Source: Pseudomonas orientalis
Lineage (GTDB): Bacteria > Pseudomonadota > Gammaproteobacteria > Pseudomonadales > Pseudomonadaceae
Length of the DNA: 64,000 nucleotides
Direction: 5' to 3'
Assembly (NCBI RefSeq): GCF_022807995.1
Contig: NZ_CP094351.1
Coordinates: 2,263,001-2,327,000 of the forward strand
A program made the position numbers and the translations under genes. The notes beneath the pieces were generated by a model that worked only from the letters and a program-made list of their open reading frames with translations, ran no database searches and had not been told where the DNA came from. Below, piece by piece: positions 1 to 8,528 of this stretch (positions are counted from its first letter, which is position 1; the number at the start of each line of letters is the position of its first letter).

Positions 1-1
1 C

Positions 2-982
2 CTTGTCGGCACCCAGGCGCGTTATACCTTCGATACCATCCAGGGCACGTCGCAGGCAATCCAGGACGCTTTGCGCCTGGGCCACATCGCCAGCCGCAGT
101 GATTCCACCACACTGATACTTGGTGAGAGCGGCACCGGCAAGGAATTGTTCGCTCAGGCCATTCATAACGCGAGCGAGCGCTGCAATGGCCCGTTCGTGG
201 CGGTTAACTGCGGCGCGATTCCACGGGACCTGGTGCAGAGTGAACTGTTCGGGCATGTCGAGGGCGCGTTCACCGGTTCGGCCCGTGGCGGCTCGGCGGG
301 CAAGTTCGAGCTGGCCGACGGCGGCACCATCTTTCTGGATGAAATTGGTGATATGTCTTTCGACGCCCAGGTCAGCCTGTTGCGGGTGTTGCAGGAAGGT
401 GAAGTCGCGCGGGTCGGCGCAAAAAGCGCACGCCAGGTGGATGTGCGCATCATCGCCGCCACCCACCGCAACCTCAGCCAGGCAGTGGCCGACGGCGCAT
501 TTCGCGAAGACCTTTACTACCGACTGAATGTGCTGAACCTGACGGTGCCGCCGCTGCGGATGCGCCGCGACGACATCCCGCTGCTGGCGCGGCACTTTCT
601 CAAGCGCTGCGCGCGCTCATTGCGTAAAACGGTGCAGGGCTTCGCGCCGGACGCACTGGCCCTGCTTTGCGCGCATGCCTGGCCGGGCAACGTGCGCGAG
701 CTGGAAAACGCCATCGAACGGGCGACCAACCTGGCCATGGGCGAGTTGATCCAGCCGGGGGACCTCCCGCTGGACAGCAAGCCTCGTGCACTGGCCCATG
801 TCTATGCGCCGCAACCCACCCAGGACCTGAGCAGCCACGAAATGCACGCCATCGCCGCCGCGCTGAAAAGCACCGGTGGCAATATCCGCCTGGCCGCCCG
901 GCAGCTGAACGTGTCCCGGGGCGGGTTGTACAACAAGATGAATCGGTTCGGGTTGAATGCCGGGGATTTTCGCGGGCTTTGA
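2..982 (+). CDS. sigma-54-dependent transcriptional activator (C-terminal part, AcoR-like)
   Basis: This is a bacterial enhancer-binding protein that remodels sigma-54 RNA polymerase by ATP hydrolysis. The frame is open at the left window edge, so the sensory N-terminus is missing; 326 residues are visible. Counting from base 2, Walker A (GESGTGKE) is near residue 41, the sigma-54 contact loop GAFTGS near 88, and Walker B (TIFLDEIGD) near 110. An R-finger region and a Fis-type helix-turn-helix (IRLAARQLNVSRGGLYNKM) close the protein. All key motifs are intact, so it should be a true sigma-54 activator. The first in-frame start-like codon (TTG at 71) is inside the conserved AAA+ domain and is not the real start. 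The AcoR-type label rests on overall similarity as I recall it. Its target genes are presumably to the left. Confidence 0.85.
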   Translation, partial: LVGTQARYTFDTIQGTSQAIQDALRLGHIASRSDSTTLILGESGTGKELFAQAIHNASERCNGPFVAVNCGAIPRDLVQSELFGHVEGAFTGSARGGSAGKFELADGGTIFLDEIGDMSFDAQVSLLRVLQEGEVARVGAKSARQVDVRIIAATHRNLSQAVADGAFREDLYYRLNVLNLTVPPLRMRRDDIPLLARHFLKRCARSLRKTVQGFAPDALALLCAHAWPGNVRELENAIERATNLAMGELIQPGDLPLDSKPRALAHVYAPQPTQDLSSHEMHAIAAALKSTGGNIRLAARQLNVSRGGLYNKMNRFGLNAGDFRGL

Positions 983-1061
983 ATGGTTACTCATGTGGGA
1001 AGACGCTTGCTCCCGTGACGGCCGGACAGCCAATGCGTATTTACCTGACGTTCCGAGGTAA

Positions 1062-1156
1062 AAATGTGGGAGGGGGCTTGCCCCCGATGGCGATGTGTCA
1101 GTCACTGATGTGCTCACTGACGCTCCCTCATCGGGGGCAAGCCCCCTCCCACATTT
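1062..1156. repeat. REPIN, GI type, with a degenerate REP half just upstream
   Basis: Two inverted copies of GTGGGAGGGGGCTTGCCCCCGAT flank about 45 bases that again contain inverted segments (GTCAGTCACTGATG / CACTGACG). This is the structure of the REPIN doublets described in P. fluorescens SBW25. It sits between two convergent genes and can fold into a long hairpin, so it may act as a bidirectional terminator or mRNA stabiliser. A degenerate single REP (ATGTGGGAAGACGCTTGCTC) lies at 990-1009. Confidence 0.9.
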
Positions 1157-1168
1157 GCTGTCCATGTC

Positions 1169-2218
1169 TCAGCTGTCCATGTTTTCCGAGGTGACGATGT
1201 GCGGCGGGATATGCACTCGATGCCGCAGTGCATCGAACCCCTCGGCGCTCTGCAATTGCACCAGCAACTCCACCAGGGCCACCGCCGTCTGGCGCGGCTG
1301 CGAATCCATCACCACATCGATCAGCCCTCGGCTCAGCGCCTGGCGCGACAACGCAGTGGACTCCTGCAGGATGCAGCACAACGCCGGGCGCTTGGGCAGT
1401 TGCGCCAGGGCGTTGATCACGCCGTCACCGCCACCGCCCACCACGCACAACCCGCGCAGGTCGGTGTGGCGGCTGAGCAGGTCGAGGGTGGCTTCCTCGG
1501 TGATGTCGCAGTTGTCCAGATTGATCAGCGGCTCCAGCGGCTTGAGCCCCGGCGCGTGTTCGGCCAGGTAGCTGTGCAGGCCTTCGACCCGTGCCTGGTG
1601 CCCGAGGAAACGATGGCCGCCGAGCAGAATGCCCACGCTGCCCTTGCGCGCACCGCATGTCCGTGCCAACAGCCAGCCCATGGTGCGTCCGACGACGTGA
1701 TTGTCCTGGCCCACATAGGGTTCCAGGGCTTGCTCATGAATATCCGAAAGCAATGCCACCACCGGCACCCCGGCTTCGCGGATTTGCGCAAGGCAGGCAT
1801 TGATCAGCGGATGGGCGAAGCTGACCACCGCCAGGGCGTCGCACTGCACGGCCAACTGTTCTATTTGCGTAACGATGGCACTGGGTGTGCGGTCGTTGAT
1901 GTAATCGAACTGGCAGCTCAGGTTGGCCGTGGCGTGATGCTGCGCCGCGTCGCCGATGGACTGCGCCAGGTTGGCATAGAACGCCTGGGCGGTACCCAGC
2001 AGGAGAATGCCGAAACGGTAGGTCGGGCGCCGTTCGCGAATGCGCTGGCCGATCAGCCGCGCGGCAAAATAACCCACGGCTTCGGCAGCCTGGAACACCT
2101 GTTCGGCGGTGTCCGGATTGACCGGCGCACGCGCATTCAACACGCGGTCGACGGTGGCCACACTGAGGCCCGCCTGGGCGGCAACGGTGGCGATGGTCGG
2201 GCGTTTATGGTTGGTCAT
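1169..2218 (-). CDS. LacI-family transcriptional regulator
   Basis: This 349-residue protein has an N-terminal LacI helix-turn-helix (TIATVAAQAGLSVATVDRVL, about residues 8-27), a hinge region, and a periplasmic-binding-protein-like sugar sensor domain to the end. The recognition helix has ATVDRVLN rather than the usual TVSRVLN, so its operator may differ from classic LacI/PurR boxes. It is transcribed away from the moc-like operon beginning at 2380. A perfect 20-bp palindrome lies 19 bases upstream of its ATG, so it probably represses itself and the divergent operon. The ligand would be a sugar or inositol derivative; this is inference from context. Confidence 0.85.
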   Translation of the reverse strand: MTNHKRPTIATVAAQAGLSVATVDRVLNARAPVNPDTAEQVFQAAEAVGYFAARLIGQRIRERRPTYRFGILLLGTAQAFYANLAQSIGDAAQHHATANLSCQFDYINDRTPSAIVTQIEQLAVQCDALAVVSFAHPLINACLAQIREAGVPVVALLSDIHEQALEPYVGQDNHVVGRTMGWLLARTCGARKGSVGILLGGHRFLGHQARVEGLHSYLAEHAPGLKPLEPLINLDNCDITEEATLDLLSRHTDLRGLCVVGGGGDGVINALAQLPKRPALCCILQESTALSRQALSRGLIDVVMDSQPRQTAVALVELLVQLQSAEGFDALRHRVHIPPHIVTSENMDS

Positions 2219-2236
2219 GGCGAGCCCCTTGAGCGT

Positions 2237-2256
2237 CTTGATAGAAAACTATCAAG
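2237..2256. promoter_or_regulatory. putative operator of the LacI-family regulator
   Basis: CTTGATAG-AAAA-CTATCAAG is a perfect inverted repeat with 8-bp arms. It lies between the divergent regulator and the moc-like operon. A second, tandem pair of half sites (GATAGCTTGATAG) follows at 2274-2286. Symmetry, position and the repeated GATAG half site all suggest binding by the adjacent LacI-type protein, but this is not proven. Confidence 0.6.
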
Positions 2257-2379
2257 CCCCGCTGGGCCTGGATGATAGCTTGATAGGGAATGGATTCAAG
2301 GTATTGAGGGTGATTTAGCCGCGCTCTATGGTTGGTTTCGCAAAGTTTCCGAAACCACTCGCTGCGGAGAATAATAACA

Positions 2380-3471
2380 ATGCCTGAACACACCGCTCAC
2401 CGCGCCCGGCGCGACTACAGCCTGACCGGCCCCGAGGCGGCCCGCGCCGCGGAAAAAGGCCTGGTCTCGGCCCGCTGGTACCAGTCGCCGGTCCCGCGCA
2501 AACGCATGAAGGAACTGATGCAGCGCCGCGACGGCCCGGCCCTGGTCGACACGGCCATCTGGTTCGCGGCGTTGTTCGTCAGCGGTTTTGGCGGCTACTG
2601 GTTCTGGGGCTCCTGGGCCTGCGTGCCGTTCTTCCTGGCCTATGGCGTGCTCTACGGCACCGCCTCCAACCCGCGCTGGCACGAAACCGGTCATGGCACG
2701 GCGTTCAAGACCCGCTGGATGAATGACGCGCTGTACCAGGTGGCCTGCTTCATGTGCCTGTTCGAACCCCATGTGTGGCGCTGGAGCCATGCCCGGCATC
2801 ACACCGACACCATCGTCGTCGGCCGTGACCCGGAAATCGTCGAGCCGCGTCCGCCGAGCTTTTTGATGATGTTCCTGAGCCTGTTCAATCTGCCCCTGGC
2901 GTGGAAGACCTTCAGTGGCGTGGCGCGCCATGCCATCGGCCGGATGAGCGCCCAGGAACGGGATTTCATCCCCGAATCCGAATGGCCCAAGGTATTTCGC
3001 GCCGCGCGCATCTGGGTGGGCCTCTATGCGCTGATCATCGGCAGCGCCTTGTACCTGCACAGCTGGCTGCCGCTGATGCTGGTGGGCTTGCCGAGCATCT
3101 ATGGCGCCTGGCTCGGCTACCTGTTCGGCCTTACCCAGCACGTGGGCCTGGCCGAAGATGTGCTCGACCATCGCAGCAACTGCCGCACCATCTACATGAA
3201 CCGCGTGCTGCGCTTTATCTACATGAACATGAACTACCACCTCGAGCACCACATGTACCCGATGGTGCCATACCACGCACTGGCGCAATTGCACGAAGAG
3301 ATCCGTCGCGACTGCCCGCCGCCTTACGCCAATCTGTGGGAGGCCTACAAGGAGATCCTCCCGACGGTCTGGAAGCAGCGCAGCGACCCGACCTATTTCG
3401 CCCAGCGTCCGATCCGACGGCAGCCTGAATCAGCGCCTGCCTCCGTGCACGCAGAAGTTTCTGCCGGCTGA
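2380..3471 (+). CDS. MocD-like membrane diiron oxygenase / fatty-acid-desaturase family
   Basis: This is a 363-residue integral membrane protein of the fatty-acid desaturase/hydroxylase fold. The three histidine boxes that bind a diiron centre are present: H101-ETG-H105, H137-AR-HH141 and H287-LE-HH291. Hydrophobic segments near residues 54-90 and 210-245 anchor it in the inner membrane. It is followed after 30 bases by a Rieske ferredoxin and then a ferredoxin reductase, so the three would form a complete electron-transfer and oxygenase chain. This order matches the rhizobial mocDEF genes needed to demethylate rhizopine. The ATG at 2380 is preceded by GCGGAG. The physiological substrate is not determined by the sequence. 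Confidence 0.8.
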   Translation: MPEHTAHRARRDYSLTGPEAARAAEKGLVSARWYQSPVPRKRMKELMQRRDGPALVDTAIWFAALFVSGFGGYWFWGSWACVPFFLAYGVLYGTASNPRWHETGHGTAFKTRWMNDALYQVACFMCLFEPHVWRWSHARHHTDTIVVGRDPEIVEPRPPSFLMMFLSLFNLPLAWKTFSGVARHAIGRMSAQERDFIPESEWPKVFRAARIWVGLYALIIGSALYLHSWLPLMLVGLPSIYGAWLGYLFGLTQHVGLAEDVLDHRSNCRTIYMNRVLRFIYMNMNYHLEHHMYPMVPYHALAQLHEEIRRDCPPPYANLWEAYKEILPTVWKQRSDPTYFAQRPIRRQPESAPASVHAEVSAG

Positions 3472-3501
3472 GTTCATTTCCCCTTATAAGAGATAAAAAC
3501 C

Positions 3502-3822
3502 ATGAACGATCAATGGATCGATGTCTGCGCCGTGGGCGACATAGACGAAGAGGACGTGCTGCGCTTCGACCATGGGGCCCACACCTATGCGGTGTTTCGC
3601 TCGGTCGAGAATGAATTTTTCGCCACCGACGGCCTGTGCACCCACGAAAAAATCCACTTGGCGGACGGTCTGGTCATGGACCATGTAATCGAATGTCCCA
3701 AGCACAATGGACGCTTCGATTACCGCTCCGGCAAGGCCCTGGGCGCGCCGGTGTGCGTCAATCTGAAAACCTACCCGGTACGGGTCGAAGCGGGGCGGGT
3801 GCTGCTCGCCGTCACGGCGTGA
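3502..3822 (+). CDS. MocE-like Rieske [2Fe-2S] ferredoxin
   Basis: This small 106-residue Rieske protein has the ligand pattern C46-T-H48 ... C65-PK-H68. It should pass electrons from the FAD reductase encoded next to the diiron oxygenase encoded upstream. There is no signal peptide, so it is cytoplasmic. Its stop overlaps the start of the reductase gene (TGATG), which indicates translational coupling. The family is usually named MocE in Pseudomonas. The assignment as a Rieske ferredoxin is firm; the pathway is inferred from the neighbours. Confidence 0.88.
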   Translation: MNDQWIDVCAVGDIDEEDVLRFDHGAHTYAVFRSVENEFFATDGLCTHEKIHLADGLVMDHVIECPKHNGRFDYRSGKALGAPVCVNLKTYPVRVEAGRVLLAVTA

Positions 3823-5024
3823 TGATGAACGCACCCCTGATTATCGTCGGCGCCGGCCATGCCGGTGGCCGTGCGGCGTTGACCCTGCGCGAAGAGGGTT
3901 ACAGCGGTCGGCTGATCCTGATCGGCGACGAACCTCACGTGCCCTACGAACGGCCGCCCCTGTCCAAGGGCCTGTTGCAAGGCAGCCAGGACCTGGCCGG
4001 GTGCAGCCTGTGCGACAACGCGCGGCTGGCCGAGCTGGGTATCGAGCATGTCGCGGGCAACGCGGTCAGTCGGCTGGCGCCGCCGCAGCATCGGCTGCAG
4101 TTGGCCGATGGCCGGTGGCTGCCCTACAGCGGATTGCTGCTGGCCACCGGCGGCCGTGCGCGGCGTCTACCGCAGGCGCAGTGCAATGTGCTTTACCTGC
4201 GTACCCATGACGAAGCCCTGGCCCTGCGCGAGCAGTTACGACCCGGCACTCGTCTGGTGGTTATCGGCGGCGGCTTTATCGGCCTGGAGGTGGCGGCGAC
4301 GGCGCGTGGCCTGGGCTGTGCGGTGACGCTGCTCGAAGCCGGGCCACGCCTGGCGGGCAGGGTATTGCCGGCGATCATCAGTGACGCGCTGCTGGCGTTG
4401 CACCGCGAGCAAGGGGTGGACGTGCGCTTGAATGTCGCCGTGGCGTCCATCGCGGCTCAAAACGTACACCTGGCGGACGGGCAAACGCTGCCGTGCGACC
4501 TGGTGGTGGTCGGCATCGGCATGCAACCCAATCTCGAACTGGCGGCGGCGGCCGGGCTGGAAGTGGGGCAGGGCATTCGTGTCGACGCGCAGTTGCGCAC
4601 CAGCGCGGCGGATATCTACGCGGCAGGGGACGTCTGCGAGTTCCGTCTGGGCGGCCTGTACCAGCGTCAGGAAACCTGGCGCAACGCCGAGGCCCAGGGG
4701 CGGCATGCGGCCTTGAATCTGCTCGGCCGCGCATTGCCTTTCGAGGCCTTGCCGGGTTTCTGGTCCGACCAGTACGACTGGGGCTTGCAGACCGTCGGTG
4801 TGATGACGCCGAGCATGGCCAGCCGGCCCTTGCCCGATGGCGGCTTGCTGCTGTTCTACCTTGATGACCACGGACTGTTGCAGGGCGCTTGCGGTTGGGC
4901 ACCGGGCAACCGCGTGGCCAGGGACATCAAGCTGTGCGAACGCCTGATCGCCGCCCGTGTGCCGTTGTCATCGGCTGCCCTGGCTGATCCGGCTGTTTCT
5001 CTCAAACAATGGCTGCGAGGCTGA
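3822..5024 (+). CDS. MocF-like FAD-dependent ferredoxin reductase
   Basis: This 400-residue pyridine-nucleotide disulfide-type oxidoreductase has an N-terminal FAD-binding motif (IIVGAGHAGGRAA), the ERPPLSKGLL segment typical of ferredoxin/rubredoxin reductases, a second dinucleotide motif for NAD(P)H (VVIGGGFIGLEVA, about residues 146-158), and the FAD-binding IYAAGDVCEF motif. It supplies electrons to the Rieske protein encoded immediately before it. Two adjacent ATG codons (3822 and 3825) could start it; the first overlaps the upstream stop. Confidence 0.88.
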   Translation: MMNAPLIIVGAGHAGGRAALTLREEGYSGRLILIGDEPHVPYERPPLSKGLLQGSQDLAGCSLCDNARLAELGIEHVAGNAVSRLAPPQHRLQLADGRWLPYSGLLLATGGRARRLPQAQCNVLYLRTHDEALALREQLRPGTRLVVIGGGFIGLEVAATARGLGCAVTLLEAGPRLAGRVLPAIISDALLALHREQGVDVRLNVAVASIAAQNVHLADGQTLPCDLVVVGIGMQPNLELAAAAGLEVGQGIRVDAQLRTSAADIYAAGDVCEFRLGGLYQRQETWRNAEAQGRHAALNLLGRALPFEALPGFWSDQYDWGLQTVGVMTPSMASRPLPDGGLLLFYLDDHGLLQGACGWAPGNRVARDIKLCERLIAARVPLSSAALADPAVSLKQWLRG

Positions 5025-5025
5025 T

Positions 5026-5850
5026 ATGCGCCAATTGCTGGTATTTCAATCCTTATGGGCGATGCAAACCGAACCCGGCCCGCTCGAGGCGCAGTTGGAC
5101 CGCATCGCCGCCGCCGGTTTCGATGGCGTCACCGATCACTACTGGCAGGCCGCCGACGTCGCACGCCTGCACGCGGCCACCGCCGCGCGCGGCTTGCAGA
5201 TCGAAGGCCAACTGTTTCCGCAGACGGTGGACGACCTGGCACGCGCGCTGGAGGTGATCAGCTGTTACGGCTGTCATCACCTTACCCTGCAAGCCGACGT
5301 GCGTGCGCGTACCCAGGCCGAGGCGGGCCGTTTGATCGAGGGCTGGCAACGCCTGGCCGAGCAGGTGGATTTCCCGATCCTGCTGGAAACCCACCGTTAT
5401 CGCCTGACCAGTGATCTGCTGTTCACCCTCGACCTGCTGGCGCAAATGCCTGACTTGAAACTGCTCGCGGACTTGTCCCACTACGTGGTCGGGCGCGAAT
5501 TGCCCGAGCCCGGCGGCGCCGATGACGATGAGCAGATACGTACCATCCTGCGCCGTAGCTGGGGCTTTCATGGCCGCGTGGCCAGCAGTGAACAGGTGCA
5601 GGTGGCGCTGGATTTCCCGCAGCATCAGCCGTGGGTAGAACGATTTACCGGCTGGTGGCGCTACGGGATCGAAGACTGGCTGGCCCGCCCCGAAACGCCG
5701 CGAAGCCTGTCGTTCACCTGCGAACTCGGCCCTCCGCCTTACGCGATCACCGGCGCGGACGGCCGAGAGCTCAGTGACCGCTGGGCCGAGGCGCTGAAGC
5801 TCAAAGCGCTGATTCGCCAGGTGTGGGACCACTCACTGGCGACAACGTAG
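5026..5850 (+). CDS. sugar phosphate isomerase/epimerase-like TIM barrel (MocC-like)
   Basis: This 274-residue protein of the xylose-isomerase-like TIM-barrel superfamily has strand-end acidic and His motifs consistent with a metal site (LLETHRYRLTSD, LLADLSHYVVGRE, FTCELGPPPYAIT). It starts one base after the reductase stop, so it is the fourth gene of the operon. TIM barrels of this kind act in inositol and rhizopine breakdown (IolE, MocC), which fits the mocDEF-like neighbours. The exact substrate is unknown. The operon converges with uppP only 2 bases downstream. Confidence 0.7.
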   Translation: MRQLLVFQSLWAMQTEPGPLEAQLDRIAAAGFDGVTDHYWQAADVARLHAATAARGLQIEGQLFPQTVDDLARALEVISCYGCHHLTLQADVRARTQAEAGRLIEGWQRLAEQVDFPILLETHRYRLTSDLLFTLDLLAQMPDLKLLADLSHYVVGRELPEPGGADDDEQIRTILRRSWGFHGRVASSEQVQVALDFPQHQPWVERFTGWWRYGIEDWLARPETPRSLSFTCELGPPPYAITGADGRELSDRWAEALKLKALIRQVWDHSLATT

Positions 5851-5852
5851 CA

Positions 5853-6725
5853 TCAGGCCAGCAACCCGGTGCTGACCGCCACGATCAAAAATACCCCCAG
5901 CAGCGCGCGGTAGATCACGAACGGCCAGGTGGAGAAGCGTTCCAGAAACTTCATCAGGCCCCAGATCGCGAAGAACGCCGAAATGCTCGCCACCACCAGG
6001 CCGAAGATCAAGTGCGGCCAGGCGTGGGCGGGCATGTCGGCGTGCAGCAGCACCCAGAGTTCCTTCAAGCCGGCCAGGGCAATGGCGGGCAGGCCCAGCA
6101 GGAACGAGAACCGTGCGGCTTCTTCGCGTTTGAAGTTGAGGAACAGCGCCGCGGTCAGGGTCGAACCCGAGCGCGATACGCCGGGGATCAACGCGCCAAT
6201 CTGCGCGATCCCGACGATCAGCGCATCGCGCAGACGCATCTGGCTTACGTCGCGGGTGTGGCGGGCGCGCAGTTCAGCCGCTGCCAGCAATACCGCCATC
6301 ACCACACAGGCAATGCCGATCACCATCAGCCCGCGCAGCGGCGAGTTGCAGGTATTCAAGGTCGAGGACAGCACCAGGCCGGCGATGCAGATCGGGATCG
6401 TCGCCAGCACAATCGCCACCGCCAGCTTGAACCAGCGGTCGTTGTAGTCGCCCCGGCGTACGGCACTGATGCTGCCGGTGGTGACTTGCTGCACGTCGCG
6501 CCAGAAATAGCTCACCACCGCCGCCAGCGCCGCCAACTGCATCGCTGCGGAAAACGCCGAGCCCGGGTCTTGCCAGCCGAGCAGCGCGGGCACCACACGC
6601 ATGTGGGCGGTGGACGACACCGGCAGCAGCTCCGTGATGCCCTGGATCACGCCCAGGATGAAAATCTGCAGGTAATCCAGGGAGGCGAACCCCACATCCA
6701 GGCCGGCGGAGCAGACGTTAGTCAA
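5853..6725 (-). CDS. uppP: undecaprenyl-diphosphatase (UppP/BacA family)
   Basis: This 290-residue polytopic membrane enzyme dephosphorylates undecaprenyl pyrophosphate to recycle the lipid carrier of cell-wall synthesis. Both family signatures are present: QGITELLPVSSTAH near the N-terminus and the catalytic GVSRSGSTLTAALFL loop in the middle. About eight hydrophobic segments follow the family plan. The only plausible start is TTG at 6725, preceded by AAGGAC at a suitable distance, and the protein is somewhat longer at the N-terminus than E. coli UppP. Pseudomonads commonly carry more than one copy, so this may be a secondary one. Confidence 0.9.
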   Translation of the reverse strand: MTNVCSAGLDVGFASLDYLQIFILGVIQGITELLPVSSTAHMRVVPALLGWQDPGSAFSAAMQLAALAAVVSYFWRDVQQVTTGSISAVRRGDYNDRWFKLAVAIVLATIPICIAGLVLSSTLNTCNSPLRGLMVIGIACVVMAVLLAAAELRARHTRDVSQMRLRDALIVGIAQIGALIPGVSRSGSTLTAALFLNFKREEAARFSFLLGLPAIALAGLKELWVLLHADMPAHAWPHLIFGLVVASISAFFAIWGLMKFLERFSTWPFVIYRALLGVFLIVAVSTGLLA

Positions 6726-6902
6726 AATAGGTGTCCTTGAAAAAAGGGATAACCGGCGAAGTTTATTCTAAATGTTTCAGGATTTCGGCCAGGGTGATCG
6801 CTATCTGCAATCGGTTCAGCCAATAGAAAGGTTGGGCCATGTATTGGCCTGGCCTGCGCTTTTGTGAACAATGGCGCCCTGCGTTTTTTCACCGAGAGCC
6901 CC

Positions 6903-7409
6903 ATGCCTGAAACCACCGTTGAATTGATCCAGACCGGCCCTGAACACGCCGAGCTGATCCGCAATCTTTACCAGTACTACGCCTATGAGTCTTCGGACTG
7001 GGAACAGGAAGACGTCGAGGCCGATGGCCGTTTCTACATCCACGACGAGCACCTGACCCGCTATTGGCAAGACCCGCAGTGGAGCGCCAATCTGTTGCTG
7101 GTGGACGGTTATATCGCCGGCTTCCTGCTGATCGAAGGCAGCGAACTGCCGGGTATCGATGCCCTGGAACTGGCCGACCTGTTCATCCTCAAGCGCTACC
7201 GCCGCAAAGGCATCGGCCGCGCGATCGCCACCCAGGTGCTGTGCAGCGGCGAGGACAACTGGCTGGTGCGTTTTTATGATCAGGACGAAGTGTCCCAGGC
7301 GTTCTGGCGCACGGTGCTGGATAACTTGCCGCGTCCGGTACAGACCCTGGAGCTGGATGATGAGCCGCAACTGGTGAGCTATCTGGTTACCCGCGCGTCA
7401 CTGCATTGA
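6903..7409 (+). CDS. GNAT-family N-acetyltransferase
   Basis: This is a 168-residue single-domain acetyltransferase. The acetyl-CoA-binding motif A is seen in LFILKRYRRKGIGRAIATQVL (R/Q-x-x-G-x-G/A pattern RRKGIG), preceded by the beta-strand GYIAGFLLIEGSE. A start at the ATG at 6903 with GAGAG upstream is preferred over the upstream GTG at 6864. The substrate is unknown. It is divergent from uppP and converges with the AraC-type regulator. Confidence 0.8.
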   Translation: MPETTVELIQTGPEHAELIRNLYQYYAYESSDWEQEDVEADGRFYIHDEHLTRYWQDPQWSANLLLVDGYIAGFLLIEGSELPGIDALELADLFILKRYRRKGIGRAIATQVLCSGEDNWLVRFYDQDEVSQAFWRTVLDNLPRPVQTLELDDEPQLVSYLVTRASLH

Positions 7410-7413
7410 TCGA

Positions 7414-8355
7414 TTATTGACCTCGCCCGCAGAGCAGTTGCTGCATCGCCTTTGGCGGTTGCCCGAACGCCCTCAGAAACGCCTGGCGCATGCGCTCGCG
7501 ATCGCCGAACCCGGTTTCGCGGGCCACGACTTCAACCGGATGCCGACTGGTTTCCATCATGGCCCGTGCCGCTTCCACGCGCAGGGCTTCGATGGCCTTG
7601 GCCGGCGTCTGCCCGGTTTCCTCGCGAAACACCCGGCTGAACTGGCGCGGGCTGAGGCGGGCGACATCGGCCAGGGCGTCCACCGACAGGTCGTGGGTGA
7701 GGTTTTCGCGGGCGTAGGCCAGGGCCAGTTGTACGCGATCGGACTTGGGGTCCAGTTCGAGCAAGGCCGACAGTTGCGATTGTTCACTGCCGCGCCGTTG
7801 GGCGATCACCAGCTTGCGGGCGATGCGCCGGGCCAGGTCGCTGCCCAGGTCGTTCTCCACCATCGCCAGCGCCAGGTCGACCCCGGCGCTCATGCCGGCG
7901 CCGGTCCACACTTGGCCGTCCACGACGAATAACTTGTCGTCTTCCAGATGGATATCCGGGTAACGCTTGCGAAACGCAGGCGCATGGATCCAGTGGGTAG
8001 TGGTGCGCTTGCCTTCCAGCAATCCGGCTTCGGCCAGCACGAAAATGCCCATGCACAGCGAGGCCACGCGGCGCGATTGTGCAGAGGCTGCCTTGACCAT
8101 CTCCATCAGATTGGCTTCCGGCAGGCGAAACTCCAGGTAGCCACTGACGATCAGCGTGTCATAGCCCTCGGGACGGATCGCCGTGGTGTTCACCGAAAAT
8201 CCCTGGGACGTCATCACGGCGCCGCCGCTTTCGGACACCAGATGAAAGGCATAGGCCGGTTCGCCCCGCAGCAGGTTGGCGCACTCGAACACCGAGCCCA
8301 GGCTGAGGCTCAAGGACTGGAAGTTCGGGTAAACCATCAGCGCAACGCTGTGCAT
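7414..8355 (-). CDS. GlxA-family regulator (DJ-1/PfpI domain plus AraC helix-turn-helix)
   Basis: This 313-residue transcriptional regulator has an N-terminal class I glutamine-amidotransferase-like domain (about residues 4-175, with LCMGIFVLAEAGLLEGK around the nucleophile-elbow Cys) and a C-terminal AraC DNA-binding domain (about 215-305, FGDRERMRQAFLRAFGQPP). Such proteins often control quaternary-amine or arginine use, but the target here cannot be read. The ATG at 8355 with GGAG seven bases upstream is preferred to a TTG two codons earlier. It is divergent from the nemR-like operon. Confidence 0.85.
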   Translation of the reverse strand: MHSVALMVYPNFQSLSLSLGSVFECANLLRGEPAYAFHLVSESGGAVMTSQGFSVNTTAIRPEGYDTLIVSGYLEFRLPEANLMEMVKAASAQSRRVASLCMGIFVLAEAGLLEGKRTTTHWIHAPAFRKRYPDIHLEDDKLFVVDGQVWTGAGMSAGVDLALAMVENDLGSDLARRIARKLVIAQRRGSEQSQLSALLELDPKSDRVQLALAYARENLTHDLSVDALADVARLSPRQFSRVFREETGQTPAKAIEALRVEAARAMMETSRHPVEVVARETGFGDRERMRQAFLRAFGQPPKAMQQLLCGRGQ

Positions 8356-8496
8356 CGTCAATCTCCAAGGGGCGTGGGAGGGGGGATTGTCGGCGCGTGC
8401 CGGGTAAACGGCAACTGCCGGTGGCGGATGTCCGGAATCCTTGCGGATATGACATTGTGAGCCTGCACCCCGGTCCCTAAGATTGCCCCAACGAAC

Positions 8497-8511
8497 TAGA
8501 CGACTGGTCTA
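8497..8511. promoter_or_regulatory. NemR-like operator
   Basis: TAGAC-GACTG-GTCTA is a perfect 5-bp inverted repeat ending 17 bases before the TetR start codon. It resembles the E. coli NemR box (TAGACC/GGTCTA half sites, from memory). Placement over the promoter region of the regulator's own operon supports autorepression relieved by electrophiles or chlorine species. Confidence 0.65.
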
Positions 8512-8528
8512 ATCGCAAGGGGCCACGC

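Noticed and set aside
1062..1156. Palindromic repeats at several sites considered as a CRISPR or attachment site
   Set aside because: They are scattered single doublets with REP cores, not regularly spaced, and no cas or integrase genes are present.
2326..3294. Minus-strand frame of 322 codons over the moc-like oxygenase
   Set aside because: Antisense to a protein with three intact histidine boxes; the translation is His/Ala/Gly-rich without motifs.
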